Assembly (NCBI GenBank): GCA_000961645.1
Contig: LADM01000049.1
Location: forward strand, 1-64,000
DNA from: Gammaproteobacteria bacterium BRH_c0
Lineage (GTDB): Bacteria; Pseudomonadota; Gammaproteobacteria; Pseudomonadales; Porticoccaceae
Length of the DNA: 64,000 nt
Direction: 5' to 3'
Shown: positions 46,082 through 55,003 of the stretch, one piece after another
Numbering within the stretch: the stretch's first letter is position 1
How the letters are laid out: each line of letters begins with the position of its first letter
Made by a program: the position numbers and the translations under genes
The notes under the pieces: model-generated
Told to the model about the DNA's origin: nothing
The model's database searches: none
What the model saw: only the letters and a program-made list of their open reading frames with translations

Positions 46082-46661
46082 AGTGCTCCTTCAACGCTTC
46101 CTTGAGGGATTGTAGCGCACGGAAATAATGGGTTTTGACGCTGCCCTCTGAACATTTCATCGAGGCAGCGGTGTCTGCTGTGGACAATCCTTCCCAGCAG
46201 CGCAACATAAAGGCCTGTTGCTGGCGCAGTGGCAGGGCAGCAATGGCTGCCGACAGCGCCTCCATACTCTGCCCCTGTTCCACCTGGTGAGCGGGATTGT
46301 TGCTGGCAACATCCGCCACCTGCTGGAACAGGTCTGGTTCATCCTGGGCATCAGAGTTGAAACCAGTGAGCCAGCCGGTGAAACGATTTCGTACCTTGCG
46401 ATGGCGGTGAACATCCAGAATGCGGTTTTGCAGGATCTTGAAGAACAGGGGCCGCCATTCACCCACCGGCTTGTGGCTGTACTTCCTGACCATAACCAGC
46501 ATGGCATCCTGAACCGTATCCATCGCATCATCCTGATTACCCAGTGACACCCTGGCCATCAGAAATGCCCTGCGCTCTACCGCTGCGAGGAATTCATTGA
46601 GGCTGCCGAATTCAGGTTCATCGCAGCTGTCAGACCGGTTGCTCACCAGGGGCATATCCAC
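46065..46661 (-). CDS. ECF-type RNA polymerase sigma factor
   Basis: The 198-residue product has sigma region 2 (AFLMARVSLGNQDDAMDTVQDAMLVMVRKY, WRPLFFKILQNRILDVHR) and region 4 (ALPLRQQQAFMLRCWEGLSTADTAASMKCSEGSVKTHYFRALQSL). It forms a unit with the DUF3619 and DUF3106 genes. It may direct a cell-envelope response controlled by the downstream membrane protein. Confidence 0.92.
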   Translation of the reverse strand: MDMPLVSNRSDSCDEPEFGSLNEFLAAVERRAFLMARVSLGNQDDAMDTVQDAMLVMVRKYSHKPVGEWRPLFFKILQNRILDVHRHRKVRNRFTGWLTGFNSDAQDEPDLFQQVADVASNNPAHQVEQGQSMEALSAAIAALPLRQQQAFMLRCWEGLSTADTAASMKCSEGSVKTHYFRALQSLKEALKEHYDEHV

Positions 46662-46667
46662 CCGCTA

Positions 46668-46997
46668 TCATCTTCCATGATAGGGGTGGTGCAGGATTTC
46701 GTTGAGCAGGTATATGCCACCCAGCACCTCCAGGGTATTGTCGCGCCGGTAATCACGGTGAATGATTACCCGGTCACGGCCGCGGTAATGACGTGCGTGC
46801 GGAGCATAATAGTGTTTCTTGCTGTAGCTATGGTGGCGGTCATAGCCTTTGTGATAACCCCTGTCATAATCGCGTCGATGGTGATTCGATCGATAATCAT
46901 GGTGCTTTGAGTGATAACCACGATCACGATCAGCCATGGCTGGCGCCGTCATCATCACAGCAACAAGAAGAAGTGCGGCAGAAAGATACTTGTTCAT
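46668..46997 (-). CDS. His/Tyr/Arg-rich exported protein (RcnB-like appearance)
   Basis: From the ATG at 46997 the product is 109 residues with a signal peptide (KYLSAALLLVAVMMTAPAMA). The mature part is dense in His, Tyr, Arg and Asp (GYHSKHHDYRSNHHRRDYDR, then HHSYSKKHYYAPHARHY) before a short conserved-looking tail (LEVLGGIYLLNEILHHPYHG). The composition suggests periplasmic metal or polyanion binding. It ends 6 bases before the sigma-factor start codon region, so it may be upstream in the same transcript. Confidence 0.75.
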   Translation of the reverse strand: MNKYLSAALLLVAVMMTAPAMADRDRGYHSKHHDYRSNHHRRDYDRGYHKGYDRHHSYSKKHYYAPHARHYRGRDRVIIHRDYRRDNTLEVLGGIYLLNEILHHPYHGR

Positions 46998-47075
46998 GAT
47001 GTCCCATCCCTTTGTTGGTGTCTCACTGACCAAAAACGGTGGAAACTGTGATCCGTTGACCGGGTCACAAAAAAC

Positions 47076-47894
47076 TTAGCTCAAGTCGAATTCGGCCCAG
47101 ACAGGGCAGTGATCGGAGGGTTTGAGCATCGCCCTGGCCACATGATCGATTCCGGCGGCTGTTTGTTTGTCCAGCAACGGTTTGGTGGCCAGTATCAGGT
47201 CAATCCGCAAACCCCGTTTTGGGCTTTGCTCAAACCCCCTGCTGCGGTAGTCAAACCAGGAATAGCGCTGCTCGCCTTCGGCCGGGTGCTGGTGTTCATA
47301 GGCATCTGCAAGTCCCCAGTCCGCCAGCTTGCCCAGCCATTCCCGTTCCTCAGGCAGAAAACAGCATTTGCCTTCGCTCAACCAGCGTTTGCGGTTGTTA
47401 TCGCCAATGCCAATATCCTTGTCCAACAGTGCAACATTCATGTCGCCCATGACCACGATCTGCTCATCCGCTGAGTGATTACGGGCCAGATGCTCGAGAA
47501 GATTGTGATAAAAGGCCTGTTTGGCAGGAAACTTCGACGGGTGGCTGCGGTTTTCTCCCTGAGGGAAGTAACCATTGTAGACATGCAAGGGGCCGCAGGG
47601 TGTTTCCAGCGTCACCCGCACAAGTCGTCGTTGGGCATCCTCGCCATCGGCGGGGAAGCCGCACTGGGTAAACAGGGGAGCCTGACGGTACAGCAGCGCT
47701 ACGCCATAGTGGCCCTTCTGACCATGGAAGGTGCTTTGATAGCCCTGGTCGTGAATGACATCGAGGGGGAACAGTTCGTCCGCCACTTTGGTTTCCTGCA
47801 AGCCCATCACATCCGGGGCGTGGCTGGCGATTACCGCCTCCAGCTGCTCGAGGCGGGCGCGGATGCCGTTGACATTGAAGGAGACAAACTTCAT
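47076..47894 (-). CDS. xthA: Exodeoxyribonuclease III
   Basis: The 272-residue product starts KFVSFNVNGIRARLEQLEAV, with DVMGLQETKVADELFP (metal Glu), VYNGYFPQGENR, VMGDMNVALLDKDIG, RIDLILAT and SDHCPVWAEFDL (catalytic Asp-His) at the end. This is an AP endonuclease and 3'-5' exonuclease of base-excision repair. Its ATG overlaps the prc stop by 4 bases. Confidence 0.95.
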   Translation of the reverse strand: MKFVSFNVNGIRARLEQLEAVIASHAPDVMGLQETKVADELFPLDVIHDQGYQSTFHGQKGHYGVALLYRQAPLFTQCGFPADGEDAQRRLVRVTLETPCGPLHVYNGYFPQGENRSHPSKFPAKQAFYHNLLEHLARNHSADEQIVVMGDMNVALLDKDIGIGDNNRKRWLSEGKCCFLPEEREWLGKLADWGLADAYEHQHPAEGEQRYSWFDYRSRGFEQSPKRGLRIDLILATKPLLDKQTAAGIDHVARAMLKPSDHCPVWAEFDLS

Positions 47895-50002
47895 TGCTTT
47901 TCGCGGGCCTCGACTACCATTGCCGGTGCGGTATTGCTCAGCAGAATCTCGTCTACCAGAATGAGGCCTGCCTCTTTCAGGAGCGGGTCATCTTCCAGGG
48001 GGATTTCTTCATCCTCCGGTTTTTCCTCGGCTACTTCATCCTCATCGTCTTCCAGCGGGTTATCCTTTTTCCAGTCTTCGACCGTGGGGTAGGGCTCCAG
48101 TCCCTTGGCTGTCCGGCGCTTGTTTTCCAGGGCGAGCATGGCGTTTTCACCATCCTTGATTTCCTGCAAGCGCGCTTCGAGATTCAGTGAGACCTCCTTG
48201 ATGGACATGCGCTCCTTGCGGTATGCCAACTCGTCGACCAGATACTTGAAGTCGGGATCGTTGGCAATGCGCTGTTCATGGAGGCTCTTCAAGCGCGGCA
48301 CATGGGGTTGGAAGTTCTGGTGACGGCTGACCGGGATGCCGTGAATCTTGTCCCACGGCAGAGCGTGTTTCTCGCTGCTTTCGCCAATTTCATCGATATT
48401 GTAGAGCGACGGGAAACCGATATCCGGCAGTACCCCGCGATGCTGGGTACTTTCGCCGGAAACGCGGTAGAACTTTGACTCGGTCAGCTTGAGCTGACCC
48501 TCAGGCAACGGCAGCAGGGCCTGAACTGTGCCCTTGCCAAAGGTTTGGGTTCCCACCACCAACCCGCGACCGTAGTCCTGAATGGCGCCGGCAAAAATTT
48601 CCGATGCGGACGCACTTAGGCGGTTGATCAGCACCAGCAGCGGACCATCATAGAGCGGGGCGGAGCGGGAGCGATTCTGGCGCGAAATCATCTGGTTGGC
48701 ATAGCGGATCTGCACAACCGGGCCGGGATTGATGAACAGGTCCGTCAGCGTCGTCGCCTCGTGCAGCGACCCGCCACCGTTGTTGCGAAGATCGATGATG
48801 ATGCCATCAACCTTTTGTGCCTGAAGCTCCTTGACGAGCTTGGTGACATCGCGGGTGGTGCTTTTGAAATTGGGGTCGCGTTTGTTGAACGCATCAAAAT
48901 CGATGTAAAAGGCCGGGATATCGATAACCCCGACCCGGAAGGTTTTATCGTCTTCCTCAAGGTCGATAATGCGGCTCTTGGCAGCCTGCTCTTCCAGCTT
49001 TACCTCATCGCGGATAATGGAAATAACTTTGTTGACACCAGCGCTCTCGCCCTTGGCCGGAATGATTTCAAGCCGTACCTTGGTGCCTTTTGAGCCGCGG
49101 ATCAGATCCACCACATCATCCAGGCGCCAGCCTACAACGTCCTGAATATCCTCATCTTCCTGGCCGACACCGACAATCACGTCCTGGGGGGCGAGCTCAC
49201 CCTGCTTGTCTGCCGGGCCAGCCGGCACAAGCCGCACAACCTTGGTGCTTTCATCGTCGGTTTGCAGCACAGCGCCGATTCCCTCCAGGGACAGGGACAT
49301 GCTGATATTGAAGTTTTCCAGCTGGCGGGGGGAAAAGTAGGTGGTGTGGGGGTCGTACAGCGTGGTAAACGCATTCATATAAAGCTGGTATACATCCTCG
49401 CTGTCCATATCCTTGATACGCTTGATCTGGTTTTTGTAGCGTTTCACCAGCAGCGTTTTGGCGTCATCGGGTTCCTTGTCGGCAACCAGCAGGCGTACAT
49501 AGCTGTCCTGTACGCGCTTGCGCCACAGATCGTCCAGTTCCTTGTCGGTACTCAGCCACTGCTTTGCATCCGGATCAATGACCATGGTCTCATCGGTGGT
49601 CAGGTCAAAGGGTTCTGGTTTTTCCAGCAGGGCAATGTTCTTCTCAAGGCGCTTGAGCACTCGCTGCTGGTAATCCTTGAAAATAACGAATGCCGGGGAA
49701 AGATCACCCTGCTTCATCAGATCATCAAGACCCGCATCCCACTTGCGGTTGTATTTGTCGATATGGGATTGCAGCAGATAGATGCGAGACGGGTCGAGGG
49801 AGTCGAGATAGTTGGAGAGGAAATCCCGCGACAGCGAGTCGTCCACCGGAATGGTGCTGTAGTGCTTGGCGCCCAGTTTTTCGAGCAGCTCAAGGGTCGT
49901 TTCGACCTGCTTGTCGGTAAAGGCCAAGGGTTCAGGAGCAGCCCACACGCCAGTGCAGGACAGGCAAATCAGCAGGAGGCAAGACAGTAGCTTCAACTTC
50001 AT
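47891..50002 (-). CDS. prc: Tail-specific (C-terminal processing) protease
   Basis: From the ATG at 50002 the product is 703 residues with a signal peptide (KLKLLSCLLLICLSCTGVWA). An N-terminal helical domain, a PDZ domain around GIGAVLQTDDESTKVVRLVP and the S41 core follow, with the Ser-Lys dyad in SASASEIFAGAIQDYGRGLV and TFGKGTVQ. Prc degrades periplasmic proteins with nonpolar C-termini and trims PBP3. The C-terminal region contains an acidic stretch (PLEDDEDEVAEEKPEDEEI). It is coupled to xthA. Confidence 0.96.
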   Translation of the reverse strand: MKLKLLSCLLLICLSCTGVWAAPEPLAFTDKQVETTLELLEKLGAKHYSTIPVDDSLSRDFLSNYLDSLDPSRIYLLQSHIDKYNRKWDAGLDDLMKQGDLSPAFVIFKDYQQRVLKRLEKNIALLEKPEPFDLTTDETMVIDPDAKQWLSTDKELDDLWRKRVQDSYVRLLVADKEPDDAKTLLVKRYKNQIKRIKDMDSEDVYQLYMNAFTTLYDPHTTYFSPRQLENFNISMSLSLEGIGAVLQTDDESTKVVRLVPAGPADKQGELAPQDVIVGVGQEDEDIQDVVGWRLDDVVDLIRGSKGTKVRLEIIPAKGESAGVNKVISIIRDEVKLEEQAAKSRIIDLEEDDKTFRVGVIDIPAFYIDFDAFNKRDPNFKSTTRDVTKLVKELQAQKVDGIIIDLRNNGGGSLHEATTLTDLFINPGPVVQIRYANQMISRQNRSRSAPLYDGPLLVLINRLSASASEIFAGAIQDYGRGLVVGTQTFGKGTVQALLPLPEGQLKLTESKFYRVSGESTQHRGVLPDIGFPSLYNIDEIGESSEKHALPWDKIHGIPVSRHQNFQPHVPRLKSLHEQRIANDPDFKYLVDELAYRKERMSIKEVSLNLEARLQEIKDGENAMLALENKRRTAKGLEPYPTVEDWKKDNPLEDDEDEVAEEKPEDEEIPLEDDPLLKEAGLILVDEILLSNTAPAMVVEAREKQ

Positions 50003-50235
50003 GAATTCAATTCTCGGTAGCGAGCGCACAGGGGGCAGTGTAACAAAAATGTCCGAGCTTAGACCTTTATGTAGCCAATGTTACTGCATTGATCCGTTGG
50101 GTGGATCGTGTGCTTGTGATTGCCCTTAGCAATGTATGGGCTTGGGGTTCGAGTTTCACGATCCAGGCCAGAGGCCGATAGGCAATTCAGAGAAGGATTT
50201 TTAAAGAGTTTATTAAAATCAATCGGTTGTACAGG

Positions 50236-51945
50236 TTATGAATCCCCGGCAGATGAATGCATACCCGTTTTCAGATAGTCCAGCACGTTCTGTACTTCTT
50301 CCAGTTTGCCGTTGTTGAGCCGCAGCACCCGATCTGCTACCGCCAGGCTGGCGGGGCGGTGAGTAATCAGGATTACAGTACGCTGGGCAAAAATTTCGCG
50401 ACAATCCTGTAGTAATTCTGCTTCGCCAGTTGGATCAAACATTGAGGTCGCTTCATCAAGGACAAAGACAGGCGGATTCTTTAACAGCGCTCGAGCCAGG
50501 GATAATCGCTGGCGCTGACCACCTGAGAGCTTCAGCCCCTGGTCTCCTATCAAGGTTTGATAACCATTGGGTAACTGCTGGATAAAGGTATGGGCACGGG
50601 CAGTACGGGCAGCATTTTCAATGTCTTCCTGGCTCGCAAAAGCCTTGCCCCAGCCGATATTCTCGGCAACAGTGCCGTTCAATAGCAGGGTGTGCTGGGC
50701 TACCAGGCCAATCTGAGAGCGAACGCTGTTCAGGGATACACTGCGAATATCAACGCCATCTATGGTGATAGCTCCACTTGCGGGGTCGATCAGCCGCATC
50801 AAGAGGTGGGCCAGGGTGCTCTTGCCGGCGCCGTTTTCACCGACAATAGCCACTGTTTCTCTGCCCTTGATGGTCAGATCCAGGCTATCGAATAGCGGTT
50901 GCTGGCTCGATGGATACCCAAATGAAACAGCCTGAAACCTGATCTCACCTGCAGTAACGGTGAGAGGCTCAAGATGTAGTTCCTGGGGTTCAGGCTGCTG
51001 ATCAAGAAAATCGAGAATTCGTTCTGATGCCCCAAGTGTTTTCTGCAGCTCACCATAAACATTCGCCAGCTGGCCCAGTGGTTGATTCAGCAACATGGCA
51101 AACAGCAATAAACTCACCAGGTTTGCCGGGGTGAGATCGCCTGCCTCAATCGCCGAATAACCAAGCCATACAAGAATAAGCAAACCCAACCCGGCAAGCA
51201 GGCCAATAACCGGGGGAAGCATGGTGTAGATGAGCAGCTGCCGCTTGGAAAGGGTCAGTAGGTGGCTGTTCTTGATCTCAAAACCCTGTAGCTCCTGCGC
51301 CTCCCGGGTGAAGGACTTGATGGTTGGCAGCAGGCCCAGATTTTCCTCTGCATGAGCAACCAGATTCCCATAGGAATCTACCCACTGGCGAGATAAAGGC
51401 CTGATTTTTCTGCCAATAATTTTAATTGAGAGAAAATATACTGGCAACAAGGCCAGGGTGATGGTTGCAATCTTTACGTTCAGCCAGAGCATCATGCCGG
51501 CAGCACCAATAAATGTAATGCCCAGCGGCAATATCTGTACTAGCGTGCCCGTTACGAAGTTGCTGACAATGGCTGAATCATGGGTAAGGATGCTGAGCAC
51601 GTTGCCGCGCTTTTGTTCATCGTAATAACTCACAGGCAGTAATTGCAGGTGTTCATACAGGCGTGAGCGCAGGCGGGCCAGAACTTCTTCTGCTGTCCTG
51701 CCAGTTATGTATGCTGTGGCAAAACCCAGTGCGCTGCGAAGCATCAGCAAGCCAACCCAGAACATTATCAATATTTGCAAGGAGTCAAAAAAGCCGCCCT
51801 CTGCCCCCAGTATGTGGCTTGTCAGCTGGCCTGCAATCCAGGGGTTGAGGAGGTTGATAAAGCTGCCTGCAACCAACAGCAGCAGGCAAGCCGCCAGAGT
51901 TTTCCTGGGGGGGGATATAACAGACAGTAGACGGGTGAATTTCAT
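50236..51945 (-). CDS. ABC exporter of the lasso-peptide cluster (D protein)
   Basis: The 569-residue product from ATG 51945 (upstream in-frame starts at 51981 and 52002) has six N-terminal transmembrane helices and a C-terminal ATPase with Walker A GENGAGKST, signature KLSGGQRQRLSLARALL and Walker B VFVLDEATSMFD. Its position after the kinase gene and its half-transporter form match lasso D proteins, which pump out the mature peptide and give self-immunity. There is no C39 peptidase domain, as expected because B2 removes the leader. Confidence 0.9.
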   Translation of the reverse strand: MKFTRLLSVISPPRKTLAACLLLLVAGSFINLLNPWIAGQLTSHILGAEGGFFDSLQILIMFWVGLLMLRSALGFATAYITGRTAEEVLARLRSRLYEHLQLLPVSYYDEQKRGNVLSILTHDSAIVSNFVTGTLVQILPLGITFIGAAGMMLWLNVKIATITLALLPVYFLSIKIIGRKIRPLSRQWVDSYGNLVAHAEENLGLLPTIKSFTREAQELQGFEIKNSHLLTLSKRQLLIYTMLPPVIGLLAGLGLLILVWLGYSAIEAGDLTPANLVSLLLFAMLLNQPLGQLANVYGELQKTLGASERILDFLDQQPEPQELHLEPLTVTAGEIRFQAVSFGYPSSQQPLFDSLDLTIKGRETVAIVGENGAGKSTLAHLLMRLIDPASGAITIDGVDIRSVSLNSVRSQIGLVAQHTLLLNGTVAENIGWGKAFASQEDIENAARTARAHTFIQQLPNGYQTLIGDQGLKLSGGQRQRLSLARALLKNPPVFVLDEATSMFDPTGEAELLQDCREIFAQRTVILITHRPASLAVADRVLRLNNGKLEEVQNVLDYLKTGMHSSAGDS

Positions 51946-52010
51946 GGGGGAAGATTGTATAGCAACCCCTAAAGTGCCCATAGGCGTATCTGTCACAGAC
52001 AAAGGGCCGA

Positions 52011-52832
52011 TTACAACGCTTTGGCGTGGGCGATAACCGCTTGCCGCACATCTGGTAAGTAATCGTAGCGACGTGGATAGTCGAGGCGGAAAAAACTGAC
52101 GCTCTTGACCAGATCAGTCAATTGGCCAAAGTGATGGGTCAGCATTGCCCGCTCTTCAATATCCAGCAGAAAAGAATGTCGCACAAGCTCGATAATCGCA
52201 TCCCGGCTGCTCACGGATTGGATCGAAATAGATGGCGTACTGCCATCACCTAACAAATATATAGCTCGCAATGGTCGTGGCTCACCGCAGTAAAGCACCG
52301 CATCACCAGCGAGAAATCTTGTTTTAGGTGTGTAATCTACAGGAGGTGACGATGGAGAGCCCTCTGGCATAAGAGCTTCATGTGAATCATGCCATAAGCG
52401 GATAGAAGGGTGGCTGGGCTGAGCTAGACATTTCCCGTTGATCAACTCCAGTTGCAGGCCGTCATCGGTCAGGAAACCATGGCCATTGGTTGCAAAGCTG
52501 CTTGTCAGAGTGGATTTGCCAGCGCCAGAAGCGCCAAGAAATGCAACTGACAAGTCATTGATTTCAATAGCGCCGCCGTGCAGCACCAGCTTGAACTGGC
52601 GGCTAAGGGCAAGGGGAAGGATTTGGTTGAGGTATAGATGGTCGATGGTCGACTTGGATACACCGAAATTTCGTGTGCAGGAAGTTTCCAGCCCGTCGGC
52701 TGCTATCCAGAACTCAGCCAACGCTGGAAAACTGATGATATAGCCTTGATCTGCGTGGAAGAAATTTGCCCACAAGGACCCATCAGGCATCAGCATTCGG
52801 TGAAAGGGGTGGCGTGCGGATTTACTGCTCAA
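52011..52832 (-). CDS. HPr-kinase-like protein of the lasso cluster (K protein)
   Basis: The 273-residue product has Walker A in FLGASGAGKSTLTSS followed by GHGFLTDDGLQLE, matching the HPr-kinase GH..(x)DD motif. In lasso clusters such kinases phosphorylate the precursor, typically a C-terminal Ser. The core here ends Lys-Leu-Asp, so the site must be another Ser (several in the core) or the role differs. The start appears to be TTG 52832 and is uncertain; ATG 52796 is possible. Confidence 0.85.
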   Translation of the reverse strand: MSSKSARHPFHRMLMPDGSLWANFFHADQGYIISFPALAEFWIAADGLETSCTRNFGVSKSTIDHLYLNQILPLALSRQFKLVLHGGAIEINDLSVAFLGASGAGKSTLTSSFATNGHGFLTDDGLQLELINGKCLAQPSHPSIRLWHDSHEALMPEGSPSSPPVDYTPKTRFLAGDAVLYCGEPRPLRAIYLLGDGSTPSISIQSVSSRDAIIELVRHSFLLDIEERAMLTHHFGQLTDLVKSVSFFRLDYPRRYDYLPDVRQAVIAHAKAL

Positions 52833-52946
52833 ATGCTATGCATTTCTCTTGATACATGAGACCCTTTTATGGTTCATGTTTCTACTGAAGCCTCAATAAA
52901 TGTTCAGAATGTCTATAGCCCATAACCTCTGATAGTTGGTAAGGCG

Positions 52947-53150
52947 CTAATCCAGCTTACACATAGACATGTCCCCGCCGACAGGGCAACCAATGCTGTG
53001 TGCCGAGCCATCATTACCTATAAAGCTGCCACCAGACTGGGTTATTGAGGCGACAGCACCAAAGCTAACTAAGACTGGCTTGTTGTAGTGAAGCTTGTTA
53101 GATTGGAAGACTAGTTCGCTCGATTTGGATTTGCTGCTATCTGATTGCAT
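52947..53150 (-). CDS. Lasso-peptide precursor (A peptide)
   Basis: From the ATG at 53150 (GAGG 8 bases upstream) the product is 67 residues. The leader has the RRE-recognition motif YNKP (residues 22-25), then VLVSFGAVASIT with the near-invariant Thr37 at -2. The predicted core (residues 39-67) starts SGGSFIGND, giving a 9-residue Ser1-Asp9 macrolactam, then a tail with Cys17 and Cys26 that could form a tail disulfide. Cleavage is predicted after Gln38. An in-frame GTG at 53171 overlaps the cyclase stop. It lies downstream of the cyclase gene. Confidence 0.88.
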   Translation of the reverse strand: MQSDSSKSKSSELVFQSNKLHYNKPVLVSFGAVASITQSGGSFIGNDGSAHSIGCPVGGDMSMCKLD

Positions 53151-53170
53151 TGTCTGATCCTCAGTTTCCA

Positions 53171-54988
53171 CTATAGGATGGAATTCTTACTCAACCACTC
53201 ATCAAGTGCAATAGGCAGTAAGATAAAGGCACTCCAAAAGGTCGATTCTTTCCCCTTGCCAGCGCAATAGTGGTCGTATGCAACCAAGTATTTATCCATA
53301 TTGATGTAGTTCTTACTCGCGACTATCTTGAGATCATTCGGTGCTCTTGTGTACATGCCTGCCATGATTTTCGTTCGTAGTATATCTCCAGGTAACCCAT
53401 ATTTGGGTCTGGTAAGTATTTCTACTGGCAATTGCTTGTGCATTGCTTTTCTTAGTATTCGTTTATTGTGCTTAATAAAGTTTGGCAGAGTCATTGCGTA
53501 TTCGACCAAGCGTATATCCAAGAATGGATAGACAACTCTTAAGGGTAAATTGAGTACTTCATACGCTCTGAAATGATGAGTGAGCCATGGGCGTCCAAGC
53601 TGAGACTTGCTATCTGTCTTGATATAGATTTCCCAGTGTTTGTCCCAGCGTTCTTCAAGATTTGTCCGCTGAGCAAACTCAGCGTCGATCCAGGAGGGGA
53701 ATGGCAGGATACGGGACACTCTTCTAGGGGAGAACAGTCTGCGGAGTCCTAAGCTGCGTATGGTTTTATGAAACTTTAGGTGAAAGTACAGTTCTGTTGC
53801 CAAGCGGCCAATTTCTCCTTTTTGGAGGAGTTGGATGTAATACTCTCCTGGGTCGGGAAATAGCGCATCTCCCATAAATCCGCTTGTTATAATCTTTGCG
53901 CCCTTTCTAGTCATCTCTGTTAGCGATTTGTGACTGTACGCTATGTTCTGACTTGGGCAAGGCTGATCGGTAGCAAGTTCTGAATCTTCATCAGAGCTAA
54001 AAAGGTATGCATTTCCCAGATTGCTGTAAGTGATAGGAATGCCAATAAATTTCGCAACCAAGTCAGCGAAGTGGGCTTCGCAGTCCTCAGGTATTAGTGG
54101 TTGACATGTGGAAGTGTAGGCGTTGACTGTATTGCCGTTGAACTTCATGTATGAAGTTGCAACAGCCGCGATCGAAGTGGAATCCATGCCGCCACTCATT
54201 TCTACAGCAATATTATTAGTGCGTACTCGGTCTTTGACAGCTTCACAAAAAATCGCATGGAATTCTTGAGCATATTCTTCTTCTGTCAATCTTGGTGCTA
54301 CCTCAGGCTCATCTAATTGCCAGTAGGTTTTTCTTGCTGCGGGGCTTGTTCCTCTAATCTCTAGCCGATTCCCTCCTGGTAGCTTATGAATATACTGGTA
54401 AATGGACATATCGCTATCCATAGGGCAACCGAACATCAGAAAGTCTCCGATTGCGGTCTCATTCAATGTTCGTTTAACTTGGGGGTGAACTAGAAGCGCG
54501 GTCACCTCGCTGGCAAAAAGAAAGCAATTATTTGTTTGTACATAATACAGTGGGCGAATGCCAAAATGATCACAGGCGCAGAATACTGAAGACTCGACTT
54601 CATCCCATATGGCAAACGCAAAATCACCGATTATGTAATCCAGAAGCCTCTCCCCAAAAACGGCATAGGCATGAAGAATCAACTCAGCATCGGTGGTTGT
54701 TGCAGTCAGGTGCCGACCATGGGATCTGAGTGTGTTGCGCAATTCCTGCTGACCATCAATACGTGCATCGGCGACGATCCAGATTTTCCCGTCCAGCGAG
54801 CAGGGCTGTTTTTCCAAAGGTTGGCTGGAGTCCATTTGCAGTAGTGCATGTGCAAAGCCAACATGTTGTGCAGACCACAGGCCTATGCCATCTGGTGCCC
54901 TGCCTTTTAATGTGTCTATCATCCCTTCCAGCAGCGACTCATTTACGGGGCTGCCATCAAGATTGATGATGCCGGCGATACAGCTCAT
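53171..54988 (-). CDS. Lasso-peptide cyclase, asparagine-synthase-like (C protein)
   Basis: The 605-residue product has an N-terminal Ntn/GATase-like domain starting SCIAGIINLDGSPVNESLL, where the catalytic Cys2 of Asn synthetase is replaced by Ser. The C-terminal ATP-pyrophosphatase domain has the PP-loop VEMSGGMDSTSIAA. In lasso biosynthesis it adenylates the Asp/Glu side chain and closes the macrolactam. The gene is visibly more AT-rich than its surroundings, hinting at acquisition by transfer. Confidence 0.93.
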   Translation of the reverse strand: MSCIAGIINLDGSPVNESLLEGMIDTLKGRAPDGIGLWSAQHVGFAHALLQMDSSQPLEKQPCSLDGKIWIVADARIDGQQELRNTLRSHGRHLTATTTDAELILHAYAVFGERLLDYIIGDFAFAIWDEVESSVFCACDHFGIRPLYYVQTNNCFLFASEVTALLVHPQVKRTLNETAIGDFLMFGCPMDSDMSIYQYIHKLPGGNRLEIRGTSPAARKTYWQLDEPEVAPRLTEEEYAQEFHAIFCEAVKDRVRTNNIAVEMSGGMDSTSIAAVATSYMKFNGNTVNAYTSTCQPLIPEDCEAHFADLVAKFIGIPITYSNLGNAYLFSSDEDSELATDQPCPSQNIAYSHKSLTEMTRKGAKIITSGFMGDALFPDPGEYYIQLLQKGEIGRLATELYFHLKFHKTIRSLGLRRLFSPRRVSRILPFPSWIDAEFAQRTNLEERWDKHWEIYIKTDSKSQLGRPWLTHHFRAYEVLNLPLRVVYPFLDIRLVEYAMTLPNFIKHNKRILRKAMHKQLPVEILTRPKYGLPGDILRTKIMAGMYTRAPNDLKIVASKNYINMDKYLVAYDHYCAGKGKESTFWSAFILLPIALDEWLSKNSIL

Positions 54989-55003
54989 GTAAGTTTCATG
55001 CTT

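Noticed and set aside
52947-53171. Precursor considered as a lanthipeptide or PQQ-type substrate
   Set aside because: The neighbouring asparagine-synthase-like cyclase, transglutaminase-like B2 and the YxxP/Thr(-2) leader features specify a lasso peptide; no LanM/LanB or radical-SAM gene is present.
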